A stretch of 64,000 bases of DNA, taken from positions 24,275-88,274 of the forward strand of contig JAYTOK010000091.1 of assembly GCA_043747835.1 (NCBI GenBank). Direction: 5' to 3'. The notes beneath the pieces were generated by a model. The model had not been told where the DNA came from, did no database searches, and worked only from the letters and a program-made list of their open reading frames with translations. Every line of letters starts with the position of its first letter. Position 1 is the stretch's first letter. Made by a program: the position numbers and the translations under genes. Origin of the DNA: CADEED01 sp043747835 (GTDB lineage: Bacteria > Pseudomonadota > Gammaproteobacteria > Steroidobacterales > Steroidobacteraceae). Shown piece after piece: positions 17,892 to 26,458 of this stretch.

Positions 17892-18542
17892 ATGTACAAG
17901 CTCCATTGCTTCGCGCAATCCGGCAACGCTTACAAGGTCGCGCTCCTTCTGCAGGCCTTGCGCCAACCCTGGACACCGATCCACATGCCATTCGCCGATT
18001 TCGCGGGCGGCAAGGTTCGCTCCGACGACTGGCGTCAGGACGTCAACGCCATGGGCGAAGTACCGGTCCTCGATGTCGACGGCAAGAGCATGACGCAATC
18101 CGCCGCGATCATGCTCTGGCTGGCTAACAAGCACGGCGCGTACGGCGGAAAGGCGGACGACGCGCGCCAGGAAGTGATGCGCTGGCTGTTCTTCGACAAC
18201 CACAAGTTCACCAGCTACTTCGCGTCCTGGCGTTTCACGAAATCCTTCGCGCCCGTGGCGCCGGATCCAGGCGTCGAGAAGTGGCTGCGCGGCCGCATCG
18301 ACAACGCGTTCGGCATCGTCGAGAAGCACTTGTCGACTCGCGACTACATCGTCGGCGACGAGCCGACCATCGCGGATATGTCGATGTGCGGGTATCTGTA
18401 CTACCCGGTCGAAGAAAGTACCTACGACATCGCGAAGATCTATCCCGCGATGGCGCGCTGGCTCGAGCGCCTCAAGATGCTGCCGGGCTGGAAATCTCCC
18501 TACGACATGATGCCGGGCGAGCGCGTGGCGCCCCGCTGGTAA
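17892..18542 (+). CDS. glutathione S-transferase family protein
   Basis: The product has a thioredoxin-like N-terminal domain (YKLHCFAQSGNAYKV, with Ser11 near the usual glutathione-activating position, and GEVPVLDVDGKSMTQSAAI binding the gamma-glutamyl part). An all-helical C-terminal domain has YIVGDEPTIADMSM. ATG 17892 has GAGGTGAC just upstream. The gene leads a probable three-gene unit with a dipeptidase six bases on and a DUF1579-like gene. A link to glutathione-conjugate or dipeptide breakdown is possible but not shown. Confidence 0.88.
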   Translation: MYKLHCFAQSGNAYKVALLLQALRQPWTPIHMPFADFAGGKVRSDDWRQDVNAMGEVPVLDVDGKSMTQSAAIMLWLANKHGAYGGKADDARQEVMRWLFFDNHKFTSYFASWRFTKSFAPVAPDPGVEKWLRGRIDNAFGIVEKHLSTRDYIVGDEPTIADMSMCGYLYYPVEESTYDIAKIYPAMARWLERLKMLPGWKSPYDMMPGERVAPRW

Positions 18543-18548
18543 CCCACC

Positions 18549-19823
18549 ATGACGACCCGTCGCGAATTCGTTTCCCAGGCCGCCGTCAGTGCCATCGCGC
18601 TCGGCGCCGTCACCCGGGCGCTCGCCGCGGACGCTGCGCCCAGCGCCGCGCTGCTCGATCGCGCGCGTGCGTTGCTCGACAAGGCGCCACTCATCGACAC
18701 GCACAACGACCTTCCGTCGATGATCATCGAAGCGAACGGTGGCGACGTCTCGAAGTTCGACCTCGGCATCCGTCAGCCGACGATCTGCGCCGACGTGCCG
18801 GCCTTGCGAGAAGGCCGCGTCGGCGTGCAGTACTGGTCGATCTTCGTCGAGTCGGCGACGCAGAACAAACAAGTCTCGCTGCACGAAGCGCTGCGCGAAT
18901 TCGACGTCGCGTCGCGCATCATCGCGTCGAACGCGAGCTTCGAGCAGGCGCGCACCGCCGACGACATCGACAGGATTCGCAAGGCAGGCCGCATCGCGTG
19001 CCTGCTCGGCGTCGAAGGCGGTCACATGATCGAGAACTCGCCGGCCGCGCTGCGCGTGTTCCACTCGCTCGGCGCGCGGTACATGACGCTCACGCACTGG
19101 GACAACGTCGACTGGGCGGACGCTGCGACGGACCGCGCCGAACACCTGGGACTCACGGACCTCGGCCGCCAGCTCATCCGCGAGATGAACCGGCTCGGCA
19201 TGTTCGCGGATCTCTCGCATGTCAGCGCGGACACGATGCGCGACGTGCTGCGCGTGACCCGCGCCCCGGTGATCTTTTCGCATTCGAACGCGGCGGCGCT
19301 CAATGCGCATCCGCGCAACGTGCCGGACGAGGTGCTCGCGTCGCTGCGGGACAATGGCGGCGTGATCCACGTCAATTTCATTCGCGGCTTCATCGCGCGC
19401 GACGGCTTCGCGTGGACGCAGAAGCGCGAAGCGTTGCAGCGCGAGTTGCATGCGCGGCAACTGGACGCGACAGCGATCAAAAAGGCGACGGAGGACTGGG
19501 AGGCGTCGTCGCTGCCACAGCCAACCATTGCCGACGTCGCGGACCACATCGATCACATCCGCAAGGTTGCCGGCATCGACCACATCGGCATCGGCGCCGA
19601 CTACTACGACGTCAAAGAGGCGTCGATGGTGCCGGGCCTCGGCAACGTCACGCGGTATCCGTGGCTGTTCGCGGAGTTGCTGCGCCGCGGATACTCGGAC
19701 GAGGATGTGCTCAAGATCGCGGGCCGCAATCACCTGCGCGCGCTGCGCCGCATGGAAAAAGTCGCCGCCGAATTGCAACGCACGGAAACGCCGCTGATCA
19801 CCGAGCCCGCGCGTCCCGCCTGA
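18549..19823 (+). CDS. M19 membrane (renal-type) dipeptidase, exported
   Basis: A zinc dipeptidase of the amidohydrolase superfamily. The N-terminus (TTRREFVSQAAVSAIALG) is a Tat-like signal with only the twin Arg conserved. The first metal ligands are in DTHNDLP, the bridging acid in GVEGGH, and further ligands in FADLSHVS and IFSHSNA. The C-terminal GIDHIGIGADYY matches the family. It hydrolyses dipeptides, including Cys-Gly in relatives. It follows the GST gene by six bases and is followed 11 bases later by a small exported protein. Confidence 0.92.
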   Translation: MTTRREFVSQAAVSAIALGAVTRALAADAAPSAALLDRARALLDKAPLIDTHNDLPSMIIEANGGDVSKFDLGIRQPTICADVPALREGRVGVQYWSIFVESATQNKQVSLHEALREFDVASRIIASNASFEQARTADDIDRIRKAGRIACLLGVEGGHMIENSPAALRVFHSLGARYMTLTHWDNVDWADAATDRAEHLGLTDLGRQLIREMNRLGMFADLSHVSADTMRDVLRVTRAPVIFSHSNAAALNAHPRNVPDEVLASLRDNGGVIHVNFIRGFIARDGFAWTQKREALQRELHARQLDATAIKKATEDWEASSLPQPTIADVADHIDHIRKVAGIDHIGIGADYYDVKEASMVPGLGNVTRYPWLFAELLRRGYSDEDVLKIAGRNHLRALRRMEKVAAELQRTETPLITEPARPA

Positions 19824-19834
19824 GGAGAATTCGC

Positions 19835-20320
19835 ATGCGAGCCATCCTCGTCGCTCTATGCCTGACCGCGGTCGCGAACGCCGCCCCGCCGGCTCCCTGC
19901 GCGAGTCCGGAGCACCGGCAATTCGATTTCTGGTTAGGGGAGTGGCAGGTTCACAAGCCCGACGGCGGATTCGCGGGCTTCAACCGCATCACCAGCGAAT
20001 ACCGGGGCTGTGTGATCCACGAGCGTTACGGCACGGGCCGCGGATACAGTGGCGAGAGCCTCAACGTCTACGACGCCGCGCGCAAGGTGTGGCACCAGTC
20101 GTGGGTCGACGACACGGGCCTGTTGCTGACGCTCGAGGGCCGCTGGAACGGCAAGAGCATGGTGCTCGAGGGCAGCGCGCCGGGAGCCGACGGCGCCATG
20201 GCGAAGCAGCGCATCACGTGGACGCCGAATGCCGACGGCTCCGTGCGGCAACTCTGGGAAACGGCGGACGCAAAGGGCGTGTGGTCGGTGGCGTTCGACG
20301 GGAAGTACACGAAGAGGTAA
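19835..20320 (+). CDS. DUF1579-like exported protein
   Basis: The product has 161 residues with a cleavable signal (LVALCLTAVANA) and a single beta-barrel-like domain recognisable by HRQFDFWLGEWQVH near the start and repeated W-rich strands (SLNVYDAARKVWHQSW, LEGRWNGKSMVLEG). The fold of such proteins resembles lipocalin-like ligand binders, but the function is unknown. GAGGAG precedes ATG 19835. It closes the GST/dipeptidase unit and ends three bases from a convergent gene. Confidence 0.75.
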   Translation: MRAILVALCLTAVANAAPPAPCASPEHRQFDFWLGEWQVHKPDGGFAGFNRITSEYRGCVIHERYGTGRGYSGESLNVYDAARKVWHQSWVDDTGLLLTLEGRWNGKSMVLEGSAPGADGAMAKQRITWTPNADGSVRQLWETADAKGVWSVAFDGKYTKR

Positions 20321-20323
20321 TCG

Positions 20324-22192
20324 TCAGCGGCGGATTCCCGGGAGCTCGTCGAGCGCTTCGAGAATCGGCAATTTCGGCAGCTTCGTCGCGCCGCCGCCCG
20401 TGAGTTCGAGGCGGTCGGGATCGAAATCGAGTTCGAGTGCGTCAACGCTGCCGCGGCCGTCCCAGCCGTGCGATCGCCAGGCTTCGAGGTCTAACCACTG
20501 AACCGACTCGCCTTGCGCGAGGCCGTTGAATTTCTCCGGTGGCACGGCGTAGACATTGCCATCGGCCTCGTTGTCCTCGTCGAGGAACACGATGCCACCC
20601 TTGGCGCAACCCGCGAAGACGTTGTCGTGAATCTTGTGCCGACGGGCGTTGCCGCTGCCCGCGCGATCGGGGCGCCGCGCGGGCCACACGCCGACGTTGT
20701 CGCAGCGGCCGATCAGATTCCGCGCCACGCTTTGATTCTGCGAGGCATGCAGAAAAATCCCGGAGCCGGCCGCGCCTCGTTGTCCGGGCGTGCCCGGTTC
20801 GGCATTGCGCACGTCCCAGATGATGTTGTTGTCGATCTGGTTGTTCTCGAGGCTCATCTCCATGTGGATCGCGGCACTGACGGTGAGCACGTCGGCGAAC
20901 ACATTCGACGTGATGCGGCTGTTCGAGTTGCCGACGTCGAGCCAGATCGCATTGGCATGACGGATGTGCCGCACGACGTTGCGGCGGAAGAGCAGGTTGC
21001 GCGCGCGGTGAAACTTGGCTCCCGCCGCTTCCCATGCGCGTTCGGCATCGGCCCAGCCTACCCACTCGATGAGATTGCCCTCGACCAGCGTATTGGTGGT
21101 GCCCATGCCGCCGATGCCTTCGACGCCGAGATAGCGGAAGGTATTCCCGCGGACGATGTGCGAGTCGCCTGTTTGGGGATGCCGCGAGCCGCCGCCCCAG
21201 TACTGATTGCCGATGTCGAGTCCGACGCCGTTGGCCCATTCGAGCGTGTTGCCTTCGATGATCCAGTGATGACCGCCGCCCGTCGAAACGAGACCGCGTT
21301 GCGGTGGCGGGAATGCATTGCCGGCGTGCTGAAAGGTCAGGCCCTTGATTCGGATGAAGCCGAGACCGGATTCGCGCGGCGCGAATGCCTGCTCGCGCGT
21401 CGTGACTTCGATCGTCGATTGCGCTGGATTCCCGGACGGGAGACGGATGTGCACGACATTGCCCTGGTGCTCCACCCAGAACCGGCCGTCGGGCGAGCCG
21501 CCAATCTCCTGCATGATCGGTCCACCGCGCGTTCTTGGCGGTAGACCGGTGAGTCGCGGAGGTTGAGCACTGGTTTGCGGGCTCCCGGGCAGCGGCAGGT
21601 TGCCGAGTTCGCGGAGTTGCTCGACGGGCTCGAGTGGCTTTCCGTCGACGAAGATCATGCCGCGCCGGCGGAAGTACGGCCCCATGTCGACCCGCTTCGT
21701 GTCGAGCCACGACCAGTCGCTCGGCACGCTCGCGATTGCGAACGGGTTGTAGGCATCGGGAAACAACGCGCCGGACAGCGCGTGCTTCCAGAGACCTGTG
21801 CCGCTCGGCTGCCAATCGCGCAACACTTCCGATCCCTTGATGACGACGGCCGCGCCCGGCGCCGCTTCGTAGCTGATCATCTTGTCGGGACCAGTACCCC
21901 CGCGCGCCGGACGCACGAGCTCCCGGTACGAGCCCGCTGCGATCACGACCCGCTCGCCCGGCTGCAGGACTTCAGCCGCTTTTCCGATCGTGCGAAAGGG
22001 ACGCTGCAGCGTGCCGGGGTTCAGGTCATCGCTACGAACCGAGCCAGCGTCGACGTAGTAAGTCTTCGTGAACGTCTGCGGCGTCTCCCAGAGAATGAAA
22101 TCCGAGCCGTCGGGTAACCGCGAATCGGCAGTGGCGCCGGTGTGCGCGCCGCAGCAGAGCAGGAGGCAGGCGAGCAGAGCTGTTTGCTTCAT
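20324..22192 (-). CDS. secreted right-handed beta-helix protein, probable polysaccharide-active enzyme
   Basis: The 622-residue product has a signal peptide, then a DUF1565-like start (YYVDAGSVRSDDLNPGTLQRPFRTIGKAAEVL, a pattern of secreted pectin/alginate enzymes). A long parallel beta-helix follows with repeated short N-rich rungs (HWIIEGNTLEWANG, NTLVEGNLIEWVG, NLLFRRNVVRHI, SRITSNVFADVL, NQIDNNIIWDV). The fold suggests a lyase, hydrolase or epimerase acting on a plant or algal polysaccharide outside the cytoplasm; no catalytic site can be named. Its ATG follows the stop of the GntR gene without a gap, so the two form one transcript. Confidence 0.8.
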   Translation of the reverse strand: MKQTALLACLLLCCGAHTGATADSRLPDGSDFILWETPQTFTKTYYVDAGSVRSDDLNPGTLQRPFRTIGKAAEVLQPGERVVIAAGSYRELVRPARGGTGPDKMISYEAAPGAAVVIKGSEVLRDWQPSGTGLWKHALSGALFPDAYNPFAIASVPSDWSWLDTKRVDMGPYFRRRGMIFVDGKPLEPVEQLRELGNLPLPGSPQTSAQPPRLTGLPPRTRGGPIMQEIGGSPDGRFWVEHQGNVVHIRLPSGNPAQSTIEVTTREQAFAPRESGLGFIRIKGLTFQHAGNAFPPPQRGLVSTGGGHHWIIEGNTLEWANGVGLDIGNQYWGGGSRHPQTGDSHIVRGNTFRYLGVEGIGGMGTTNTLVEGNLIEWVGWADAERAWEAAGAKFHRARNLLFRRNVVRHIRHANAIWLDVGNSNSRITSNVFADVLTVSAAIHMEMSLENNQIDNNIIWDVRNAEPGTPGQRGAAGSGIFLHASQNQSVARNLIGRCDNVGVWPARRPDRAGSGNARRHKIHDNVFAGCAKGGIVFLDEDNEADGNVYAVPPEKFNGLAQGESVQWLDLEAWRSHGWDGRGSVDALELDFDPDRLELTGGGATKLPKLPILEALDELPGIRR

Positions 22193-22963
22193 CTAGTGGT
22201 TCGACAGGAAGTACGCCGTCTCCGCCGCCTTCGCGCCTCGCGGCGGTCGCGGCCTCTGGCTGGCCGGCATGTCGAGCACGGCGAGTCGTATCAGCCGTGT
22301 CATGGCATCGCGCGCGCCTTCGGGATCTTTCGCAGCGATCGCATCGTAGACGCGAACATGATCCGGGACCGGATCGCGCTCGATTTTCGCCCGTCGCTGC
22401 TTGAACTCGGTGAGCGCATTGACCGCGGCGGTGACGCCTTTCGTCAGCGAGATGACGAAAGGGTTGGTGGTGGCCGCCAGCAATGCAGCGTGAAACGTCA
22501 TGTCCGCCTCGCGGCCCGCGGGGCTGTCGAGAGTGTGGAAGCGCATCGCATCGAGCGCACCGCGCATGTCCGCGAGATGCACCTGGTTGCGGCGCGTGGC
22601 GGCGAGAGCGGCGGCCGCGGGTTCGACGAGCGTCCGCAGTTCGAACAGCCCATGCAGCACTTCCGGCCGCGGCACGTCATCGAACAACCAGGCCAGGACA
22701 TCCGGATCGAGGAGATGCCAATCGGAGATTTCGCTGACGCGGGTTCCGGTGCGCGGCCGGCTGTGGATCAGGCCCTTGGCGCTCAGGATGCGGATCGCCT
22801 CGCGGTACGCGGTGCGTGAGACCTGCCGGTTCGAGCTTGCCTCGATCTCACCGTCCAGCAGGTGCCCCGGGCCAAGCTTTCCCGACACGATGGACCGGCC
22901 GATCTCCCGCGCAATGGTCCCGTGCACTCGCAGGTGTCCGCGCGTCGGTGAGCACTTCGACAT
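22193..22963 (-). CDS. GntR-family regulator, FadR (FCD) subfamily
   Basis: The 256-residue protein has an N-terminal winged-helix (LLDGEIEASSNRQVSRTAYREAIRILSAKGLI, RPRTGTRV) and a C-terminal all-helical FCD domain (FELRTLVEPAAAALAA, DMTFHAALLAATTNPF, DHVRVYDAIAAKDPEGARDAM). Relatives such as UxuR, DgoR and LldR bind sugar acids or similar ligands. ATG 22963 has GGGGA upstream. It precedes the beta-helix gene directly, pointing to local control of carbohydrate use. The dyad GGTATGCGATACC upstream is a plausible operator. Confidence 0.88.
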   Translation of the reverse strand: MSKCSPTRGHLRVHGTIAREIGRSIVSGKLGPGHLLDGEIEASSNRQVSRTAYREAIRILSAKGLIHSRPRTGTRVSEISDWHLLDPDVLAWLFDDVPRPEVLHGLFELRTLVEPAAAALAATRRNQVHLADMRGALDAMRFHTLDSPAGREADMTFHAALLAATTNPFVISLTKGVTAAVNALTEFKQRRAKIERDPVPDHVRVYDAIAAKDPEGARDAMTRLIRLAVLDMPASQRPRPPRGAKAAETAYFLSNH

Positions 22964-23088
22964 GGTCTTTCCCCTTCGATTCGAGTCCGCGCTGCAAGGT
23001 AGCACCGCCGTCGCGATTTCACTATGGCAATAGACTTTCACTAAACGAATCTGTCCATAGCAAAACGGATATGTCGCTTGACATTGCC

Positions 23089-23101
23089 GGTATGCGATAC
23101 C
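23089..23101. promoter_or_regulatory. dyad resembling a GntR/FadR-family operator
   Basis: GGTAT-GCG-ATACC is a perfect 5-base inverted repeat. UxuR/ExuR-type regulators of the same subfamily use sites with a GGTAT...ATACC core, so this is a good candidate site for the adjacent regulator. It lies just downstream of TTGACA (23078-23083) and about 125 bases from the regulator start. Confidence 0.5.
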
Positions 23102-23292
23102 AGCCTGGTTGGCGCGCGGATTGATTAGTTAGTTCAAGAAGAATTCTCTTTGAAGGGGGGGGATCCATGTCATCGACTCGCAAAGTCGGCGTTGCTGCTA
23201 TTGCGTGGACGCCATCCCCCTCGCTCACCGCTCAACCGGAGCCGCTCGGTCATCAAGGGTATCCGCATGCCCGGTATCGAGCGGGGGCTGGT

Positions 23293-23325
23293 AGGCTGCC
23301 GTGTTGGCCCCCTTCACGGCAGCCT
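23293..23325 (+). terminator. 11-base-pair hairpin in the leader of the CE1 esterase gene
   Basis: AGGCTGCCGTG (23293-23303) pairs perfectly with CACGGCAGCCT (23315-23325) across an 11-base loop, followed by CTTTCATT. It lies 32 bases ahead of the esterase start. It may end a leader transcript (attenuation) or stop read-through into the gene. The T-run is short, so Rho-independent activity is uncertain. Confidence 0.5.
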
Positions 23326-23357
23326 CTTTCATTACGACAGCATCGAGAGGAATGACC

Positions 23358-24509
23358 ATGAGAAGGATGTTTTGCAGTCTCGTGTTGATAGTCGGCACCT
23401 GCGCCGCTCAGGACGCGAGTCAATTCAGACCTGCCGAAACCAACGTCTGGAGCGCGGAATACCCGCGAATCGATTCCTCGGGTCGCGTTCAGGTCCGCAT
23501 CAAGGCGCCCGACGCCAACAAGGTGAAGCTCAACTTCTGGAGCGGCCCCAAGGTCGACATGGTGAAGGACGCGGACGGGTACTGGAGCGTAACGACGCCG
23601 CCGATCGTCCCCGGCCTGCACTACTACGTCATCAACATCGACGGCGCGGACGCCAGCGATCCGGGCAGCAACGCGTACTTCGGTGGCACGCGCTACACGA
23701 GCGCCGTCGAGATCCCGGAGCCGGGCTCGACTTACTACTCCATCCAGAACGTGCCGCGCGGGCAGGTGCGCGAGGTGTGGTACGACTCGAAGGTCACCGG
23801 GTCGTGGCGCCATGCCGTGGTCTATCTGCCACCCGACTACGAATCGCGGCCGCGGAAGCGGTACCCGGTTCTCTATCTACAGCATGGTGGCGGTGAAGAC
23901 GAAACCGGCTGGATCCGCCAGGGCCGCGCGAACTTCATCCTCGACAACCTGATCGCCGCGGGTGACGCGAAGCCGATGATCGTCGTCATGGCCTACGGCT
24001 ACGCACACCGCGCCGGTTCGAGCAATGCGGGCGCGCAGGCGCGAAATGAGATGGCGAAGGTCTTCGAGGAGGATGTCACGCAGGCGCTGATACCTTTCGT
24101 CGACAAGTCCTTTCGCACGCTGGCGAACCGCGACAACCGCGCCATGGCGGGGTTGTCGATGGGCGGCTTCCAGACTTTCCACATCACGCTGAATCACCTC
24201 GACCTGTTCTCGCACATCGGCGGCTTCAGTGGCGCGGCGGGATTGCTCGAAGAAGGGAAGCCGAACCTGAAGACCGACTTCAACGGTGTCTTCGCGGATC
24301 CGGCGGCGTTCGCGAAGAAGGTGCATCTGCTGTATCTCGGTGTCGGCACTGCGGAAGCCGAGCGATTCACGACACGCATCCGCGGTTTGCACGATGCGCT
24401 GACCGAAGGCGGGATCGAACACGTGTACTGGGAGTCGCCAGGCACCGACCACGAATGGCAGACCTGGCGCCGCAATCTCAAGGATTTCGCCGCGAGAATC
24501 TTTCGCTAA
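23358..24509 (+). CDS. CE1-type esterase (feruloyl/xylan esterase-like) with N-terminal E-set domain
   Basis: From ATG 23358 (AGAGG seven bases upstream; ATG 23352 is too close to it) the 383-residue product has a short signal peptide. An Ig-like/CBM48-type module follows (about 30-110, PDANKVKLNFWSGPKVDM...LHYYVINIDG), then an esterase-D-type alpha/beta hydrolase. The catalytic Ser is in GLSMGGF and the His in PGTDHEW; YPVLYLQHGGGEDETGW shapes the oxyanion side. It probably removes acyl or feruloyl groups from polysaccharide. The neighbouring beta-helix gene and two regulators support a carbohydrate context. It ends overlapping the convergent IclR gene by four bases. Confidence 0.87.
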   Translation: MRRMFCSLVLIVGTCAAQDASQFRPAETNVWSAEYPRIDSSGRVQVRIKAPDANKVKLNFWSGPKVDMVKDADGYWSVTTPPIVPGLHYYVINIDGADASDPGSNAYFGGTRYTSAVEIPEPGSTYYSIQNVPRGQVREVWYDSKVTGSWRHAVVYLPPDYESRPRKRYPVLYLQHGGGEDETGWIRQGRANFILDNLIAAGDAKPMIVVMAYGYAHRAGSSNAGAQARNEMAKVFEEDVTQALIPFVDKSFRTLANRDNRAMAGLSMGGFQTFHITLNHLDLFSHIGGFSGAAGLLEEGKPNLKTDFNGVFADPAAFAKKVHLLYLGVGTAEAERFTTRIRGLHDALTEGGIEHVYWESPGTDHEWQTWRRNLKDFAARIFR

Positions 24510-25303
24510 CGCGTCCACCCCAGGGACTGCGAAATCCGGCGGGCGGCTTGCTCCAGCAGGAGCCTCGTCTGCTCGACGGTGGTCGGCAAGGAGCTGTCGA
24601 GCGCGTGCAGATACGGAATCGTCAGCGCTGCCACGACGGCGCCGTCGAATCCACGGATCGGATAGCTGAGATCCGTCACGCCAGCGGTGATCGGGCTTTT
24701 GTGAATTTCGAAACCGCGCTTGCGAATCTTCTCGAGGAATTTCGAGATCTTCCTGAGCGCCGCGATTTGAGCGCGAGTCATCGATTCCTCGAGGTATGCC
24801 AGTTCATCGGCGCTCAGATGCGCGAGCAGCACCTGGCCCGAGCAGCTCGAGACGAGCTCGATGACGGCGCCCAGCCTCACGGACAGATTCGCGTGCCGCC
24901 TCTGATTTTCCTGCCGCAGGATGACGAGACCCTGCGTTCCGGATCTCACGACGAGATGACAGGACTGGTTGATGCGCGTGGACATGTCGTGCATCACCGC
25001 CGCGGCCGCCGCGGTCAGCGTCTGCGTCGGAGTGCCGCGATGCGCCAGCTTCAGGAGGTGGTAGCTCACGCTGTACCGCGCCGTCTCCGTGTCCTTGAGC
25101 AGCCAGCCGCGTCTCTCCATGACGACGATGATGCGAAAGAGCTCGCTCATCGAGCGCTTCAACCGCTCCGAAATTTCCGAAACGGTCAGCCCGGATTCCG
25201 CGTCGGCGAGCAGTTCGATGATGTCCATTCCCTTCTCGAGGGCAGGCGCGGAATAGCTCTGCCGGGATGAGGATTTGCTGGTACGAGTTATTGTGGTCGG
25301 CAT
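24506..25303 (-). CDS. IclR-family transcriptional regulator
   Basis: About 265 residues: an N-terminal winged-helix (ALEKGMDIIELLADAESGLTVSEISERL, then RIIVVMERRGWL) and the C-terminal effector domain (CHLVVRSGTQGLVILRQEN, AVIELVSSCSGQVLLAHL, GVTDLSYPIRGFDGAVVAALTIPYL). IclR proteins often control aromatic or sugar-acid catabolism. ATG 25303 is chosen as the start nearest the conserved region; ATG 25330 is possible. The frame stays open far upstream, but that part lies antisense to the MBL gene and is not coding. Likely targets are the CE1 esterase or the divergent MBL gene. Confidence 0.88.
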   Translation of the reverse strand: MPTTITRTSKSSSRQSYSAPALEKGMDIIELLADAESGLTVSEISERLKRSMSELFRIIVVMERRGWLLKDTETARYSVSYHLLKLAHRGTPTQTLTAAAAAVMHDMSTRINQSCHLVVRSGTQGLVILRQENQRRHANLSVRLGAVIELVSSCSGQVLLAHLSADELAYLEESMTRAQIAALRKISKFLEKIRKRGFEIHKSPITAGVTDLSYPIRGFDGAVVAALTIPYLHALDSSLPTTVEQTRLLLEQAARRISQSLGWTR

Positions 25304-25411
25304 GCCGGAATGGAGATTACCTGCCTCCATGGCGCTGCGCTCGTTCCCGCATTGAATCTCCCGCCTCCGCGTTCCAAACTCGCGACCCCACCAGATTCGA
25401 GGAGAGATCTC

Positions 25412-26365
25412 ATGCAGCGATCGTCCACCCGCCACGGCGCGATCCTGATAGCGGTCTCTCTCGTCCTCACCGCCTGTTCGAAACAGGCCGACGCACCCCC
25501 GCCGCCCGCGCCCGAAGCGGCCGCGCCGGCCGTCGAAGCGGCGCCCGCACCGGTGTCGCAAAACGTCAAGGCGTTCACGATCGGCGAGCTGTCCGCATTC
25601 GCACTGCGCGACGGTGACATCGACATGCCGAACGACAACAAGGTGTTTGGCGTCGGCCTCGAGCCGGAAGAAGTCGCGGCGGTCCTCAGCGCCAACGGCC
25701 TGCCTACCGACAACTTCCACCTCACGATCCAGCCGCTGCTCGTGAAGACGGCGGACAAGGTGTTGCTGTTCGACACGGGCGCGGGCGGGAATTTCGGTCC
25801 CGGCGCAGGCTCGCTCGCCGCGTCGATGGCGGAAGCGGGCCTCGATTCGCTGAGCGTCACCGACATCTTCATCTCGCACTCGCATGGCGATCACGTCGGC
25901 GGATTGGTGAACGCGGAAGGCGGGCTCAACTTCCCCAACGCGACGATCCACATCTCCGATGCGGAGTGGAAGTACGCGACGAGCGACGCGAAGTACGCGG
26001 CGATGACGAAGGCGATGAAGCCGAAAGTTCAGGGCTTCAAGCCGAACGCCGAGCTCATTCCCGGTGTCGTGAAGGCCGTCGAAGTGAAAGGCCACACGCC
26101 GGGCCACTCGGCCTACCGGATCACATCGGGTCAGGAATCGATCCTCTACGTCGGCGACTCGATGCACCACTACGTCGTCTCCGTGCAGAAGCCAGAGTGG
26201 GTCATCAGCTTCGATGGCGATGCCAGGACGGGCGCGGCGAGCCGCGCGACGCTGATCGCCGATTCCGCCGCGGCCGGCCAGCGAATCTATGCCGTGCACT
26301 TCCCGTTCCCCGGGATCGGCAAGTTTGAGCCGAAGGGAGAGGGGTTTGCCTGGGCGGGTGAGTAG
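25412..26365 (+). CDS. metallo-beta-lactamase-fold lipoprotein
   Basis: The 317-residue protein begins with a signal and a lipobox (LVLTAC), then a Pro/Ala-rich linker, so it is anchored in a membrane facing the periplasm. The MBL core shows LLFDTGAGG, the metal motif HSHGDH, KGHTPGHSAY and YVGDSMHHY. These place it in the broad AHL-lactonase/quinolone-response/glyoxalase-II-like superfamily. GAGGAGAG lies just upstream of ATG 25412. The substrate is unknown. The gene diverges from the IclR regulator across 108 bases, so regulation by it is possible. Confidence 0.87.
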   Translation: MQRSSTRHGAILIAVSLVLTACSKQADAPPPPAPEAAAPAVEAAPAPVSQNVKAFTIGELSAFALRDGDIDMPNDNKVFGVGLEPEEVAAVLSANGLPTDNFHLTIQPLLVKTADKVLLFDTGAGGNFGPGAGSLAASMAEAGLDSLSVTDIFISHSHGDHVGGLVNAEGGLNFPNATIHISDAEWKYATSDAKYAAMTKAMKPKVQGFKPNAELIPGVVKAVEVKGHTPGHSAYRITSGQESILYVGDSMHHYVVSVQKPEWVISFDGDARTGAASRATLIADSAAAGQRIYAVHFPFPGIGKFEPKGEGFAWAGE

Positions 26366-26390
26366 TCGGACTCCTCCCTCATTCGATGGC

Positions 26391-26430
26391 GCGCGTGCAG
26401 GCCGGTCTCGAACGACCGGCCTACACGCGC
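26391..26430. repeat. long REP-like palindrome or terminator stem
   Basis: GCGCGTG-C-AGGCCGGTC pairs with GACCGGCCT-A-CACGCGC across a six-base loop (TCGAAC), a 17-position stem with one mismatch. There is no T-run on either side. The shape matches repetitive extragenic palindromes seen in high-GC proteobacteria as much as it does a terminator after the MBL gene. No second copy was seen in this window. Confidence 0.5.
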
Positions 26431-26458
26431 TCGACCGGCCCCGCGAGACACTCCCCCC

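Larger units (their letters stand above)
22964..23357. other. 394-base intergenic region between divergent GntR and CE1 esterase genes
   Basis: No convincing gene lies here; a short frame at 23167-23355 has neither coding character nor a ribosome site. The region is lower in GC around 23030-23150 and carries a TTGACA at 23078-23083, a GntR-type dyad at 23089-23101, a run of eight G at about 23154-23161 and a strong hairpin at 23293-23325. It therefore looks like a shared control region for both gene sets. Confidence 0.6.

Noticed and set aside
17721..19778. 685-codon minus-strand frame across GST and dipeptidase genes
   Set aside because: It is antisense to two genes with complete family motifs, has no ribosome site, and its composition is typical of high-GC shadow frames.
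23078..23106. Sigma-70 promoter built on TTGACA at 23078
   Set aside because: No acceptable -10 element is found at 16-18 bases; it is mentioned only as part of the control region.
23167..23355. Short frame in the intergenic control region
   Set aside because: It has no ribosome site or family signature and spans the leader hairpin.
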